DNA of 36,421 nt from Schlegelella_A sp038241255 (GTDB taxonomy: Bacteria; Pseudomonadota; Gammaproteobacteria; Burkholderiales; Burkholderiaceae_C), in assembly GCA_038241255.1 (NCBI GenBank), contig JBBRFW010000032.1, positions 1 to 36,421 on the forward strand. Reading direction: 5' to 3'. Below the pieces are notes generated by a model. It ran no database searches and was not told the origin of the DNA. It was given only the letters and a program-made list of their open reading frames with translations. Position 1 is the first letter of the stretch. Every line of letters begins with the position of its first letter. The translations under genes and the position numbers were made by a program. Below are positions 8,665-16,794 of this stretch, piece by piece.

Positions 8665-8804
8665 CGGTGCATTGTAGAAAGCGGGCTGGCCGTGCCCTGT
8701 CGGGCCTGGAACGACCCTTCGCCGCCCGCGTAGTTGACGCAGAGTTGGCACTGCGCCGTTCGCGCCGAGGCCGGCGACGCGTGGCTCGTGTTAGCTTCCC
8801 CGCG

Positions 8805-10133
8805 ATGAACGACAGCGTAGCGCCGAAGGCGGCGGAGACGGGCAGCGAAGCCTCGCCGGCCTTCGTGCAGGCCGTTTCCGACTTGAGCGCGAAGCGCGAA
8901 GTGCGGACCTCGCAGCCGATCTACAACGCGCAAGGCATCAAGCTGCTCGAGGGCGGCGTGACGATTGACCAGAGCCTGTACGACAAGCTCGTCACCCATC
9001 GGCTGTCGGCCCCGCTCGACGAATGCATCGATCCCGGTCCCGGCGTCGACGCCGTGGCCATGGAGGCGGCGGCGCGGGCGGCGGTCGCGCGCTGGCCGTT
9101 CTTCGCCCGCGCCGTCCCCGAGGGCGCGGCGGGCAAGGCCTTGCTCGACGCGATCGCGTCGGTGCGACTCGCGAAGCCGGTCGCGCTGCACCTGACGCTG
9201 GCGCGCGAGACGCGCCCGGCGCTGTTCGCCCACGGCATCCTGATGGCGCTGCTGTGCGCCCACCTCGTGCGCGAGAGCGGCGGCGCGCGCGCCGACGTGC
9301 GCGAGGCCGCGGCGGCCGGCCTGATGCACGACCTCGGCATGCTGCACATCGCACCCGACCTCCTCGATTCCGAAGACCGGCTGAGCGGCGACGAGCTGCG
9401 CCCTGTCTACGCCCACCCGCTGACGTCGTCGATGCTGGTCGATCGCTTCCCCGAGTACTCGAAGGACATCGTTCGCGCGATCGTCGAGCACCACGAGCGT
9501 CTCGACGGCTCGGGCTATCCGCGCGGGCTGACGGGCGATGCGATGAGCCCGCTCGGCCGCGTTCTCGCGCTGGCCGAGGTCGTCACCGCAATGTTCGACG
9601 GCGCGCGCCGCCGGCCCGAGCAACGTGTCTCGCTGCTCCTGCGCATCAACCCGCGCCGCTACGACGCCGCCCACGTCGCCGCCGTGCACCGCCTGCTCGC
9701 GGCGTCTGCGGAGGCGGGCGACGCCGAGGCGATCGGCGCGGAGGCGCTGGTCGCGCGGCTGCTCCGGCTGGCCGACGTGCTGGCGCTCTGGCGCGGCTCG
9801 GTCGACGCGCTCGGCCGCGAGCTCGACGGCGCGCAAGCTGCTCTCGTCGCCTCGGTCGACGCCCAGAACGCGACGCTGCAACGCATGCTCTACGACGCCG
9901 GTGTCACCCGCGGGCAGCTCGCGGCGATCGCAGGCGACATCGATCAGGACGGCGCGCTGCGCGTCGAGTTGTGGGCGCTCGCCGAGGAGCTGCTGTGGCA
10001 GCTGCATGCGGCCGCGAACCAGTTGAAGCGCCGCTGGCGCGGCGACGATGCCGGTGTGGCCCACCCGGGCGAGCTATCGGCCTGGTTCGCCGCCGTCGCC
10101 GCGCTCGACGAGGCCGAGGCGACGCCGACCTGA
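8805..10133 (+). CDS. HD-GYP domain protein (c-di-GMP phosphodiesterase-like)
   Basis: 442 residues from ATG 8805. The N-terminal 120 residues include RTSQPIYNAQGIKLLEGG, a segment found before HD-GYP domains in many proteobacterial proteins. The HD-GYP core spans about residues 140-260: FAHGILMALL, LMHDLGMLHI (HD at 175-176), VYAHPLTSS and EHHERLDGSGYPRG. HD-GYP proteins hydrolyse cyclic di-GMP at a di- or tri-iron site. The usual HDxGK lysine is Met here (HDLGM), so activity is uncertain. A C-terminal 150-residue helical region follows with no recognised domain. No membrane segment is visible, so it is probably cytosolic. It is divergent from mutL across a 140-bp gap; an in-frame start at 8667 was judged non-coding because of its Arg-rich composition. 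Confidence 0.88.
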   Translation: MNDSVAPKAAETGSEASPAFVQAVSDLSAKREVRTSQPIYNAQGIKLLEGGVTIDQSLYDKLVTHRLSAPLDECIDPGPGVDAVAMEAAARAAVARWPFFARAVPEGAAGKALLDAIASVRLAKPVALHLTLARETRPALFAHGILMALLCAHLVRESGGARADVREAAAAGLMHDLGMLHIAPDLLDSEDRLSGDELRPVYAHPLTSSMLVDRFPEYSKDIVRAIVEHHERLDGSGYPRGLTGDAMSPLGRVLALAEVVTAMFDGARRRPEQRVSLLLRINPRRYDAAHVAAVHRLLAASAEAGDAEAIGAEALVARLLRLADVLALWRGSVDALGRELDGAQAALVASVDAQNATLQRMLYDAGVTRGQLAAIAGDIDQDGALRVELWALAEELLWQLHAAANQLKRRWRGDDAGVAHPGELSAWFAAVAALDEAEATPT

Positions 10134-10176
10134 CGCGAGCGCGGGGCCGCCGGGCTGGCCGCGATAATCGCCGCCC

Positions 10177-10827
10177 ATGGATGCGATCGGTTCCCTGCTC
10201 GACTTCGTCTTTCACATCGACGTCCACCTCGCGACTTTCGTTCACGCCTACGGCGCCTGGGTCTATGCGCTGCTGTTCGCGATCGTCTTCGTCGAGACCG
10301 GCGTCGTCGTCATGCCGTTCCTGCCCGGCGACTCGCTCCTCTTCGTCGCCGGAGCGATGTGCGCCGCGGGGCTGATGAGCCTGCCGCTCGTCATCGGCCT
10401 GCTGTGGCTCGCGGCGGTGCTCGGCAACCAGAGCAATTACACGATCGGCAAGGCGATCGGGCCGCGCGTGTTCGCCTGGGAGGACTCGCGCTGGTTCAAC
10501 AAGCGCGCCTTCGACCAAGCGCATGCGTTCTACGAGCGCTACGGCGGAGTGACGATCATCGCCGCGCGCTTCATGCCGTTCCTGCGCACCTTTGCGCCGT
10601 TCGTCGCCGGCGTCGCGCAGATGACGAGGCGCCGCTTCAGCCTCTACGACGTCACCGGCGGCGCGCTCTGGGTCGGCGGCGTGACGCTCGCGGGCTACCT
10701 GTTCGGCAACATCCCGTGGGTCAAGGAACACCTCGACAAGATCATCTGGGCCGCGATCCTCGTTCCCGGCCTGCTCGTCATCATCGGAGGGTGGCGGGCT
10801 CGGAGGACGCAGGCGAAGGCGGCTTGA
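10177..10827 (+). CDS. DedA family membrane protein
   Basis: 216 residues with the SNARE-associated/DedA architecture: re-entrant segment FVETGVVVMPFLPGDSLLF (the conserved E...PGD motif), a central segment with GNQSNYTIGKAIG, and the second conserved block ARFMPFLRTFAPFVAG (R...P..R). DedA proteins are polytopic inner-membrane proteins implicated in undecaprenyl phosphate or phospholipid recycling and in envelope stress and antimicrobial-peptide tolerance. Length and motifs match the E. coli YghB/YqjA group. It follows the HD-GYP gene after 43 nt. Its last 47 nt overlap convergently with the 3' end of the DUF4124-like gene. Confidence 0.93.
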   Translation: MDAIGSLLDFVFHIDVHLATFVHAYGAWVYALLFAIVFVETGVVVMPFLPGDSLLFVAGAMCAAGLMSLPLVIGLLWLAAVLGNQSNYTIGKAIGPRVFAWEDSRWFNKRAFDQAHAFYERYGGVTIIAARFMPFLRTFAPFVAGVAQMTRRRFSLYDVTGGALWVGGVTLAGYLFGNIPWVKEHLDKIIWAAILVPGLLVIIGGWRARRTQAKAA

Positions 10828-11068
10828 TCCTGCGCGCCGGCGGCGCCGAGGCGGCATCTGTGCTCGCTGCAGCGGTCCGCGCGGCGACGCGTGGCGCGCC
10901 GGGCGTGGGCTCGGCCTGCGCGCTCACCGGGCACGCCTGCTGCTGGTAGATGGTGCGGCCGCCTTCGACGCACTTGAAGAGCTGAGGGGCGCCGAAGGCG
11001 GCGCCCCACGGTGAAGCGAACGCAGTCGCGACCACGATCGCGATCATGCGGCGATGCAGCGGCTTCAT
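10781..11068 (-). CDS. Exported DUF4124-like protein
   Basis: 95 residues. A signal peptide (MKPLHRRMIAIVVATAFASP, cleavage probably after AAFGA) is followed by APQLFKCVEGGRTIYQQQACP. This resembles the DUF4124 motif (YKCVD..GR.VYQ..PCP) of small periplasmic proteins common in beta- and gammaproteobacteria. The C-terminal half is Ala/Pro/Ser-rich low complexity. Function unknown. The start is fixed by an ATGA overlap with the stop of the upstream gene. The 3' end overlaps the dedA-family gene by 47 nt on the opposite strand. Confidence 0.75.
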   Translation of the reverse strand: MKPLHRRMIAIVVATAFASPWGAAFGAPQLFKCVEGGRTIYQQQACPVSAQAEPTPGAPRVAARTAAASTDAASAPPARRIKPPSPASSEPATLR

Positions 11069-11337
11069 CGGGCCCCCGGCGGAGGAGGAGCCGGCAGCGC
11101 GAGCTGCTCGCCGACGGTTTCCGGGCGCATCAGGCGCCAGCGGCCGCGCGTGCTCATGTCGACGACGATCGGCGTGACGTCGTCGGCCGTCGCGGTCGCA
11201 TTGACCGCGAGCGTGCGAGCGACGCAGCGGCGGATCCACTCCGCGGTGTCGCGCACGTAGTCGATGTCGGCATCGTCGAGGCGGCAGACGAGACGAAACG
11301 TCTTCTCGAACTGTTCCTCGGGCGTCATTGCAGTCAT
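11065..11337 (-). CDS. Hypothetical protein, coupled to DUF4124-like gene
   Basis: 90 residues beginning MTAMTPEEQFEKTFRLVCRL, then DDADIDYVRDTAEWIRRCVA and a C-terminal Pro-rich tail. I do not recognise it. It looks soluble, without a signal peptide or membrane helix, and has an acidic helical first half. Two starts are possible, ATG 11337 and ATG 11328 (MTPEEQ). The frame remains open far upstream but becomes low complexity there and overlaps the Gly/Tyr-rich gene, so I rejected the longer form. The ATGA overlap with the next gene supports a two-gene operon. Confidence 0.5.
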   Translation of the reverse strand: MTAMTPEEQFEKTFRLVCRLDDADIDYVRDTAEWIRRCVARTLAVNATATADDVTPIVVDMSTRGRWRLMRPETVGEQLALPAPPPPGAR

Positions 11338-11515
11338 TCCCGCTCCCAGGGCCGGTGCATTGCCGGCAATCGAGGCCGCAGCCTCTCCCGGCGCAGCGCT
11401 ACCTTCGATTTTCGGCAGCGGCGGTGAAATCCTGCGCACCTTCGGGCGCGAAGCTGGGGGGCACGCGCAATCGGTCACGCCGGCGCCGGCGCCGGTCCGG
11501 CCATGCCGACGGCGG

Positions 11516-12109
11516 CTACTTGACGGTGTAGCTGCGCCCTTCCATGCATGCGAGAGTGGCGCGCTGGAAGATGCCGGCGTCGGCCATCGCGCCGCGCTGT
11601 GTCGTTGCCCAGCTGTTGCATTCGCGCCGGTCGGCCTCGGTCGCTTCCGCGCTCTGGCCGTTCCTCGGATAGAAGATCGGATCCGGCGCGGCCGGTTGCT
11701 GCGGCACCGGCTGCCCGATGCGCCCGGCAGCGCCGGGATCGGCGCTGCCGTAGACCGGCGCGACGACGAGCGGCGCGTCGTAGTAGTAGGCGGGGTAATA
11801 GGGCGCGTAGTAGCCGCCGTAGTAGCCGCCGTAGTAGCCACCGTAATAACCGATGGCGCCGACGCCAAGGCCAAGGCCGACGCCACCCCAGAACGCCCCG
11901 GGCCAGTAGCCGCGGTGGCCCCAGTAGCCGCCCCGGTAGTGGCCGGGGCCGCCGTGCCAGCCGGCGCCGACATGGCCGCCGCCGCCGTGGGCGGCGCCGA
12001 CGTAGCCGGCGCCCATGCGAGCGGCCGCGGCGGGTGGGGCGACGCTGGATGCAGCGCCGATCGCTGCGACGACCGCGAGTGTGCGGGGGAAGGTCTGGAA
12101 TCGCTTCAT
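11516..12109 (-). CDS. Exported Gly/Tyr-rich protein
   Basis: 196 residues from ATG 12109, chosen because AAGGAG sits 5 nt upstream. There is a signal peptide (MKRFQTFPRTLAVVAAIGAA, cleavage near PAAAA), then a Gly/His-rich segment (GAAHGGGGHVGAGWHGGPGH), a Gly/Tyr tract with consecutive GGYY units, and a globular C-terminal module. That module reads FYPRNGQSAEATEADRREC, then WATTQ and RATLACMEGRSYTVK. A GQS....DR.EC..WA...ACM.GRGY module of this kind recurs in betaproteobacterial exported proteins of unknown function, often beside Gly-rich tracts. The protein is likely periplasmic or surface-associated; no enzymatic motif is visible. Confidence 0.8.
   Translation of the reverse strand: MKRFQTFPRTLAVVAAIGAASSVAPPAAAARMGAGYVGAAHGGGGHVGAGWHGGPGHYRGGYWGHRGYWPGAFWGGVGLGLGVGAIGYYGGYYGGYYGGYYAPYYPAYYYDAPLVVAPVYGSADPGAAGRIGQPVPQQPAAPDPIFYPRNGQSAEATEADRRECNSWATTQRGAMADAGIFQRATLACMEGRSYTVK
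11807..11854 (-). repeat. 12-bp tandem repeat encoding GGYY units
   Basis: About four tandem copies of a 12-nt unit (plus-strand GTAGTAGCCGCC, the last copy diverged) lie inside the Gly/Tyr-rich gene and encode Gly-Gly-Tyr-Tyr repeats on the minus strand. Two copies are identical and a third differs at one base, so slippage length variation is plausible. Confidence 0.8.
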
Positions 12110-12114
12110 GAGGG

Positions 12115-12120
12115 CTCCTT
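12115..12120 (-). promoter_or_regulatory. Ribosome binding site AAGGAG
   Basis: A perfect AAGGAG on the minus strand, 5 nt before ATG 12109. It decides the start of the Gly/Tyr-rich protein against an in-frame ATG 39 nt upstream at 12148. Confidence 0.8.
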
Positions 12121-12252
12121 GGGGGCCGCGCCAGTGCGCTGGCCGCATCGCGACATTTTCTTACTTTGCGGCCACCTTCGCAGCAAATGTCAACGGGCTT
12201 TACCGGCCGGCCGTTGCGACATCTCATGCTTTACACACCCCTGGAGAGAACC

Positions 12253-12534
12253 ATGATGATCCGCTTGTCCCTGGCCGCCTCCTCGCTGGCTCTCGCCGGC
12301 CTCGCCGCCCCCGCCTTCGCCGCTGAAACCGTCGGCCAGGCAGCATCCTCGGCCGCCACGAAGACGGGTCATGCCGTCGCCGAGACCGGCCGCACCGTCG
12401 GTCATGGCGCCGCCGAAGCCGGTCGCGACGTCGGCCACGCGACCGCCGAGGCGGGTCGCAAGACCGGTCACGCCGTCAAGCGCGGCGCGCGCAACACCAA
12501 GGCGGCCGTCAAGCCGGCGTCGTCGGCGAGCTGA
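12253..12534 (+). CDS. Exported small protein of 11-residue repeats
   Basis: 93 residues. The signal peptide MMIRLSLAASSLALAGLAAP ends AFA, with likely cleavage before AET. The mature part is largely five consecutive 11-residue units (residues 27-81): VGQAASSAATK, TGHAVAETGRT, VGHGAAEAGRD, VGHATAEAGRK and TGHAVKRGARN, followed by a Lys/Ala/Pro/Ser tail. Eleven-residue periodicity with small, charged and amide residues is typical of extended amphipathic helices, as in group 3 LEA or apolipoprotein-like proteins. A stress or membrane-surface role is only an inference. GGAGAG lies 4 nt before ATG 12253. A strong intrinsic terminator follows the stop. Divergent from the Gly/Tyr-rich gene across about 140 bp. 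Confidence 0.75.
   Translation: MMIRLSLAASSLALAGLAAPAFAAETVGQAASSAATKTGHAVAETGRTVGHGAAEAGRDVGHATAEAGRKTGHAVKRGARNTKAAVKPASSAS
12331..12495 (+). repeat. 33-bp tandem repeat (five units) in small exported protein
   Basis: Five in-phase 33-nt units encode the 11-residue repeats. The central three protein units are very similar (xGHxxAExGRx); the first and last are diverged. Confidence 0.75.
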
Positions 12535-12549
12535 AGCCGCGCGCGAGAC

Positions 12550-12592
12550 GCGCCGCATCGCGCCTTCGGGCGCGCTGCGGCGCCCTTTTTTT
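12550..12592 (+). terminator. Intrinsic terminator
   Basis: A 15-bp stem (12550-12564 with 12569-12583, a single T/C mismatch at 12558/12575) closes on a TTCG tetraloop and is followed, after CC, by seven T residues (12586-12592). It lies just past the repeat-protein stop, so it terminates the plus-strand transcript. The reverse orientation lacks a good U tract. Confidence 0.93.
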
Positions 12593-12610
12593 GGCTGCTG
12601 AGCGAAGCCG

Positions 12611-13564
<954 letters not shown>

Positions 13565-13569
13565 GGGGT

Positions 13570-13576
13570 CTCCTTT
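13570..13576 (-). promoter_or_regulatory. Ribosome binding site AAAGGAG
   Basis: AAAGGAG on the minus strand with a 5-nt spacer to ATG 13564. It fixes the start of the HSL-type hydrolase. Confidence 0.8.
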
Positions 13577-13582
13577 GCGCGC

Positions 13583-13650
13583 CATTCTGAGTGCGGCGAG
13601 GAATCCGGTCCGGCACAGCCGGGCGATCGTTCGCAGCGCTCGGAATGACG
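13583..13650. repeat. Palindromic intergenic repeat (CATTCTGAG...GGAATGACG type)
   Basis: The intergenic spacer between the hydrolase and amidase genes starts CATTCTGAGTGCGGCGAGGA and ends CAGCGCTCGGAATGACG. The ends form an imperfect inverted repeat (CATTC-GAG-GC-GCGA against CATTCCGAGCGCTGCGA). This resembles a widespread dispersed palindrome whose conceptual translation reads HSERSEES; here it reads HSECGEES. It is probably a mobile or structural intergenic repeat present elsewhere in the genome. Confidence 0.6.
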
Positions 13651-13666
13651 GAGGGCGACGGGGTCG

Positions 13667-15160
13667 CTAGAGCTGGCGCGAGCGGGCCAGCGGCGGGTTG
13701 CGCGCGAAATAGCGCTGGATTCCCGCAGCGAGCGCCTCGACCAGCTGCGCCCGGTATTCGGGATCGCGCAGCTTGGCTTCCTCGCCCGGGTTCGAGATGA
13801 AAGCGGACTCGACCAGGATCGACGGGATGTCCGGCGCCTTGAGCACCGCGAAGCTCGCCTGCTCGACGCTGCCCTTGTGGAGCTTGCCCACTTTCGCGAT
13901 CTGGCCGAGCACCTCGCCGCCGAGCTTGAGGCTGTCCTTGATCTGCGCCGTCGTGCTCATGTCGAGCAGGGTGCGCAGCACGGTCTCGTCCTTGGCATGG
14001 ACGTTGGCGCCGCCGACGAGGTCGGAGGCGTTCTCGCGGTTGGCCATCCAGCGCGCCGCGGTACTCGTCGCGCCGCCCTGGCTGAGCGCGAACACCGAGG
14101 CACCGCGCGCGTCGGGGTTCATGAATGCGTCGGCGTGGATCGAGACAAACAAGTCGGCCTGGACGCGGCGCGCCTTTTTGACGCGCTCGTGCAGTGGCAC
14201 GAAGAAATCTGCGTCGCGCGTCAGCATCGCGCGCATGTTTGGGTTGGCGTTGATGCGGTCGCGCAGCTGCAGGGCGATGGCCAACACGACGTCTTTCTCG
14301 TGCAGCCCGCTCGGCCCGCTCGCGCCCGGATCCTCGCCGCCGTGGCCGGGATCGATCGCGACGACGACGAGACGGTCGATCTTGGCCTGCGCCGTCTGCG
14401 GCGGCAGCGCCGCGGCGCCGTCGCGTCCACCCGGAGGCGAAGCGCTGCCGGGGCCGCGCGCGCCGGGGGGCGCCGACGCTGCGAACGGCGGCGTCTGCGC
14501 GCCGAGCGCCACGCTGCCGCCGGCGCCGGCCGCGTTGGCCAGCGCCGCGCCTGGGGTCGACGCGGGAGTGCCGGCCGCACCGACGCGGCCGATGAACTCG
14601 CCGAGGGCGTCCTGCACCGATTGCGCCGCCTTCTGCTCGGCCTGCTCGCGGTCGCGGATCAGGTCGAGCAACGGATCGCGCTCCTGGGCCGGATGCAGGT
14701 CGAAGACGAGCCGGTGCCGATACGCCGCGACCGGCTCGAGCGCGAACAGCTCCGGCGCGCTCGCCTGCTTGAGGTCGATGACGAGGCGAACGACGCGCGG
14801 CTGGTTCTGACCGACGCGGACGCCGGCGATGAAGGGGTCGTCGGCCCGCACCTTGCCGATGAGCTCGCGCAGCTGCGCGCTCAGCTCGAGCCCGTCGATG
14901 TCGATGACGAGGCGGTCGGGCGCGGCGGCGAGGAAGTGGCGCGCGGTGAGCGCGGCGTCGGACTCGATCGTCACGCGCGTGTAGTCGGTGGCCGGCCAGA
15001 CGCGCACGGCGACGATCGACGCGCCCCAGGCGATGTCGCGCGCGCCGAGGAGAAGCGCGAGCGAGCCCAGCCGCACCAGCGCGCGTCGGCGCGTGATCGT
15101 CGGCGTGCCCGCTTGCGGCGCACCCGTGCATTCGCCCCTGGGGGGTTGCGACGGGCTCAT
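13667..15160 (-). CDS. amiC: Tat-exported N-acetylmuramoyl-L-alanine amidase (AmiC type)
   Basis: 497 residues from ATG 15160, which overlaps the tsaE stop in ATGA. The N-terminus has a twin-arginine signal (TRRRALVRLGSLALLLG). An AMIN domain follows (about 45-150: VRVWPATDYTRVTIESD...RLVIDIDGLEL...GVRVGQNQPRVVRLVIDL) that binds the septal wall, then a Glu/Gln/Ala linker. The amidase_3 catalytic domain carries AIDPGHGGEDPGA (Zn His), GLHEKDVVL (Zn Glu), LFVSIHADAF (Zn His) and LVESAFISNPGEE (catalytic Glu). The enzyme cleaves the amide bond between MurNAc and the stem peptide during daughter-cell separation. Tat export plus AMIN matches AmiC/AmiA, and the tsaE neighbour is usual in betaproteobacteria. 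The linker before the catalytic domain is notably Gly/Ala/Pro-rich. Confidence 0.94.
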   Translation of the reverse strand: MSPSQPPRGECTGAPQAGTPTITRRRALVRLGSLALLLGARDIAWGASIVAVRVWPATDYTRVTIESDAALTARHFLAAAPDRLVIDIDGLELSAQLRELIGKVRADDPFIAGVRVGQNQPRVVRLVIDLKQASAPELFALEPVAAYRHRLVFDLHPAQERDPLLDLIRDREQAEQKAAQSVQDALGEFIGRVGAAGTPASTPGAALANAAGAGGSVALGAQTPPFAASAPPGARGPGSASPPGGRDGAAALPPQTAQAKIDRLVVVAIDPGHGGEDPGASGPSGLHEKDVVLAIALQLRDRINANPNMRAMLTRDADFFVPLHERVKKARRVQADLFVSIHADAFMNPDARGASVFALSQGGATSTAARWMANRENASDLVGGANVHAKDETVLRTLLDMSTTAQIKDSLKLGGEVLGQIAKVGKLHKGSVEQASFAVLKAPDIPSILVESAFISNPGEEAKLRDPEYRAQLVEALAAGIQRYFARNPPLARSRQL

Positions 15161-15648
15161 GTCAGCAGGTCCCGGCCGGCCTCGCTCAGCGCGTCGAAGC
15201 GTGCGTCGCGCGTCTCGCTGCCGTCGCGCGGCGTGATCCAGACGCGCAGGTCGCACGCGGGCAGGAAGCCGGCGGCCTTCTCGGGCCACTCGACGAGCTT
15301 CAGCCCCGGATTCGCGAAAGTTTCGCGAAAGCCCGCGTCTTCCCACTCGCCGGGATCGTCGAAGCGATAGAAGTCGAAGTGGGCGATGTCGAAGCCGCCG
15401 ACCCCGGCGCCGGCACGGTACGGCTCCATCAGCGCGTAGGTCGGGCTCTTGATCGTGCCGCTGACGCCGAGGCCGTGCAGCAGGTGGCGCGCGAAAGTGG
15501 TCTTGCCCGCGCCGAGCGGGCCGTGCAGCTCGATGAAGGCGTTGCGCAGCGCGTCGTGGCCCGCGATCGTTCGGGCGCTTTCGGCGCACGCTTCCTCGTC
15601 GGGCCAGGCGGCTTGGCGCGTTTCTAGAATCGATGACCGAGACTCCAC
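15157..15648 (-). CDS. tsaE: tRNA threonylcarbamoyladenosine biosynthesis ATPase TsaE
   Basis: TsaE is the P-loop ATPase that works with TsaB and TsaD to make t6A37 in ANN-decoding tRNAs. Visible motifs are Walker A GPLGAGKTT (residues 43-51), IKSPTYALMEPY, FDIAHFDFYRFDDPGEWED and LVEWPEKA. The frame is open to 15717, but homologues start near LETRQAAWPDEEACAESA; GTG 15648 gives 163 residues, the usual size. No ATG lies in the right place, so the start is the least certain part. That GTG overlaps the divergent queG start, so the two genes share a very compact divergent region. The 3' end overlaps amiC by 4 nt. Confidence 0.9.
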   Translation of the reverse strand: MESRSSILETRQAAWPDEEACAESARTIAGHDALRNAFIELHGPLGAGKTTFARHLLHGLGVSGTIKSPTYALMEPYRAGAGVGGFDIAHFDFYRFDDPGEWEDAGFRETFANPGLKLVEWPEKAAGFLPACDLRVWITPRDGSETRDARFDALSEAGRDLLT

Positions 15649-16763
15649 CAATGGGCGATCCTCTTCCTCTCGACGGCGCGGCCGTGCTCGGGCAGCTTCG
15701 GGCCTGGGGCCGGGCACTGGGATTTTCCCAGATCGGCGTCGCCGGCATCGACCTGAGCTCGGTCGAGCCGCGCCTCGCCGCCTGGCTGAACAACGGCTTT
15801 CACGGCGAAATGGACTACATGGCCGCGCACGGCATGAAGCGCGCGCGGCCGGCGGAGCTCGTCGCCGGCACGCTGAGCGTTATCACGGCGCGGCTCGACT
15901 ACCTGCCGCACTCGACCGCGCCTGGCTGGCAGGCGGTCGAATGGGCGCGCCTCGACGACCCCCGTGCCGCCACGGTGTCAATCTATGCGCGCGGCCGCGA
16001 CTATCACAAGGTGCTGCGCCAGCGCCTGCGCCGCCTCGCCGACCAGCTCGCCGAAACGATCGGCCCGTTCGGGCATCGCGTCTTCACCGATTCGGCGCCG
16101 GTGCTCGAGGTCGAGCTCGCGGCGCGCAGCGGCATCGGCTGGCGGGGCAAGCACACGCTGGCGCTTGATCGCGACGCCGGCTCGATGTTCTTCCTCGGCG
16201 AGATCTTCGTCGACGTCGCCCTGCCCGAGAGCCCGGCCGTCGGCGACCACTGCGGCACCTGCAGCGCCTGTGTCGACGTCTGCCCGACGCAGGCGATCGT
16301 CGCACCGTACCAGCTCGACGCGCGGCGCTGCATCTCGTACCTCACGATCGAGTCGCGCGGCGCGATTCCCGTCGAGTTCCGCTCCGCGATCGGCAACCGC
16401 GTCTACGGCTGTGATGACTGCCAGCTCGTCTGCCCCTGGAACAAGTTCGCCACCGCGAGCCCGCTCGCCGACTTCGACGTCCGGCCTGCGCTCGAGGCGC
16501 CGCAGCTGCTCGCGCTCTGGGCCTGGCGCGAAGACGACTTCCTGCGCGAAAGCGAAGGCAGCGCGATCCGGCGCATCGGCTTCGAGCGCTGGCAGCGCAA
16601 CCTCGCCGTCGCGCTCGGCAATGCGCTGGCGGCAAGCGGCGATGTCGCCATCGTCGCCGCGCTCCGCGCCCGCCGCGACGGCGCGAGCGAGCTGGTGAAG
16701 GAACACATCGACTGGGCGCTGCAGCAAGGCGCGCCGGCGCCGCTCGAGGCCATGCCGGCATGA
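15633..16763 (+). CDS. queG: Epoxyqueuosine reductase QueG
   Basis: QueG reduces epoxyqueuosine to queuosine at position 34 of His/Asp/Asn/Tyr tRNAs using cobalamin and two [4Fe-4S] clusters. The 376-residue protein has VSIYARGRDYHKVLR, FTDSAPVLEVELAARSGIGW (Asp153 matches the catalytic Asp of characterised QueG), the cluster motif CGTCSACVDVCP (Cys207/210/213/217) and the second motif GCDDCQLVCPWN (Cys260/263/267) with Cys233 between. All ligands are present. ATG 15651 (MGDPLP) is an alternative start. The gene is divergent from tsaE with the two starts overlapping. Confidence 0.95.
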   Translation: MTETPPMGDPLPLDGAAVLGQLRAWGRALGFSQIGVAGIDLSSVEPRLAAWLNNGFHGEMDYMAAHGMKRARPAELVAGTLSVITARLDYLPHSTAPGWQAVEWARLDDPRAATVSIYARGRDYHKVLRQRLRRLADQLAETIGPFGHRVFTDSAPVLEVELAARSGIGWRGKHTLALDRDAGSMFFLGEIFVDVALPESPAVGDHCGTCSACVDVCPTQAIVAPYQLDARRCISYLTIESRGAIPVEFRSAIGNRVYGCDDCQLVCPWNKFATASPLADFDVRPALEAPQLLALWAWREDDFLRESEGSAIRRIGFERWQRNLAVALGNALAASGDVAIVAALRARRDGASELVKEHIDWALQQGAPAPLEAMPA

Positions 16764-16781
16764 ACATCGCTTGGCCTGCTC

Positions 16782-16787
16782 AGGGAG
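16782..16787 (+). promoter_or_regulatory. Ribosome binding site AGGGAG
   Basis: AGGGAG with a 7-nt spacer to ATG 16795. It decides the start of the exported nucleosidase-like protein against an in-frame ATG at 16771. Confidence 0.7.
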
Positions 16788-16794
16788 AATCCCG

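Noticed and set aside
6832..8733. Long open frame (over 600 codons) on the plus strand opposite mutL
   Set aside because: It is the antisense of the intact mutL/GHKL gene; its composition is Arg/Ala/Gly-rich with no recognisable motif. High GC content makes such antisense frames common.
8667..8804. N-terminal extension of the HD-GYP protein starting at ATG 8667
   Set aside because: The added residues are Arg-rich, overlap the mutL promoter region and have no family support; ATG 8805 is the better start.
12149..12252. TTGACA at 12188-12193 (minus strand) as a -35 box for the Gly/Tyr-rich gene
   Set aside because: No acceptable -10 element lies at 16-19 bp spacing, so I did not call it as a promoter.
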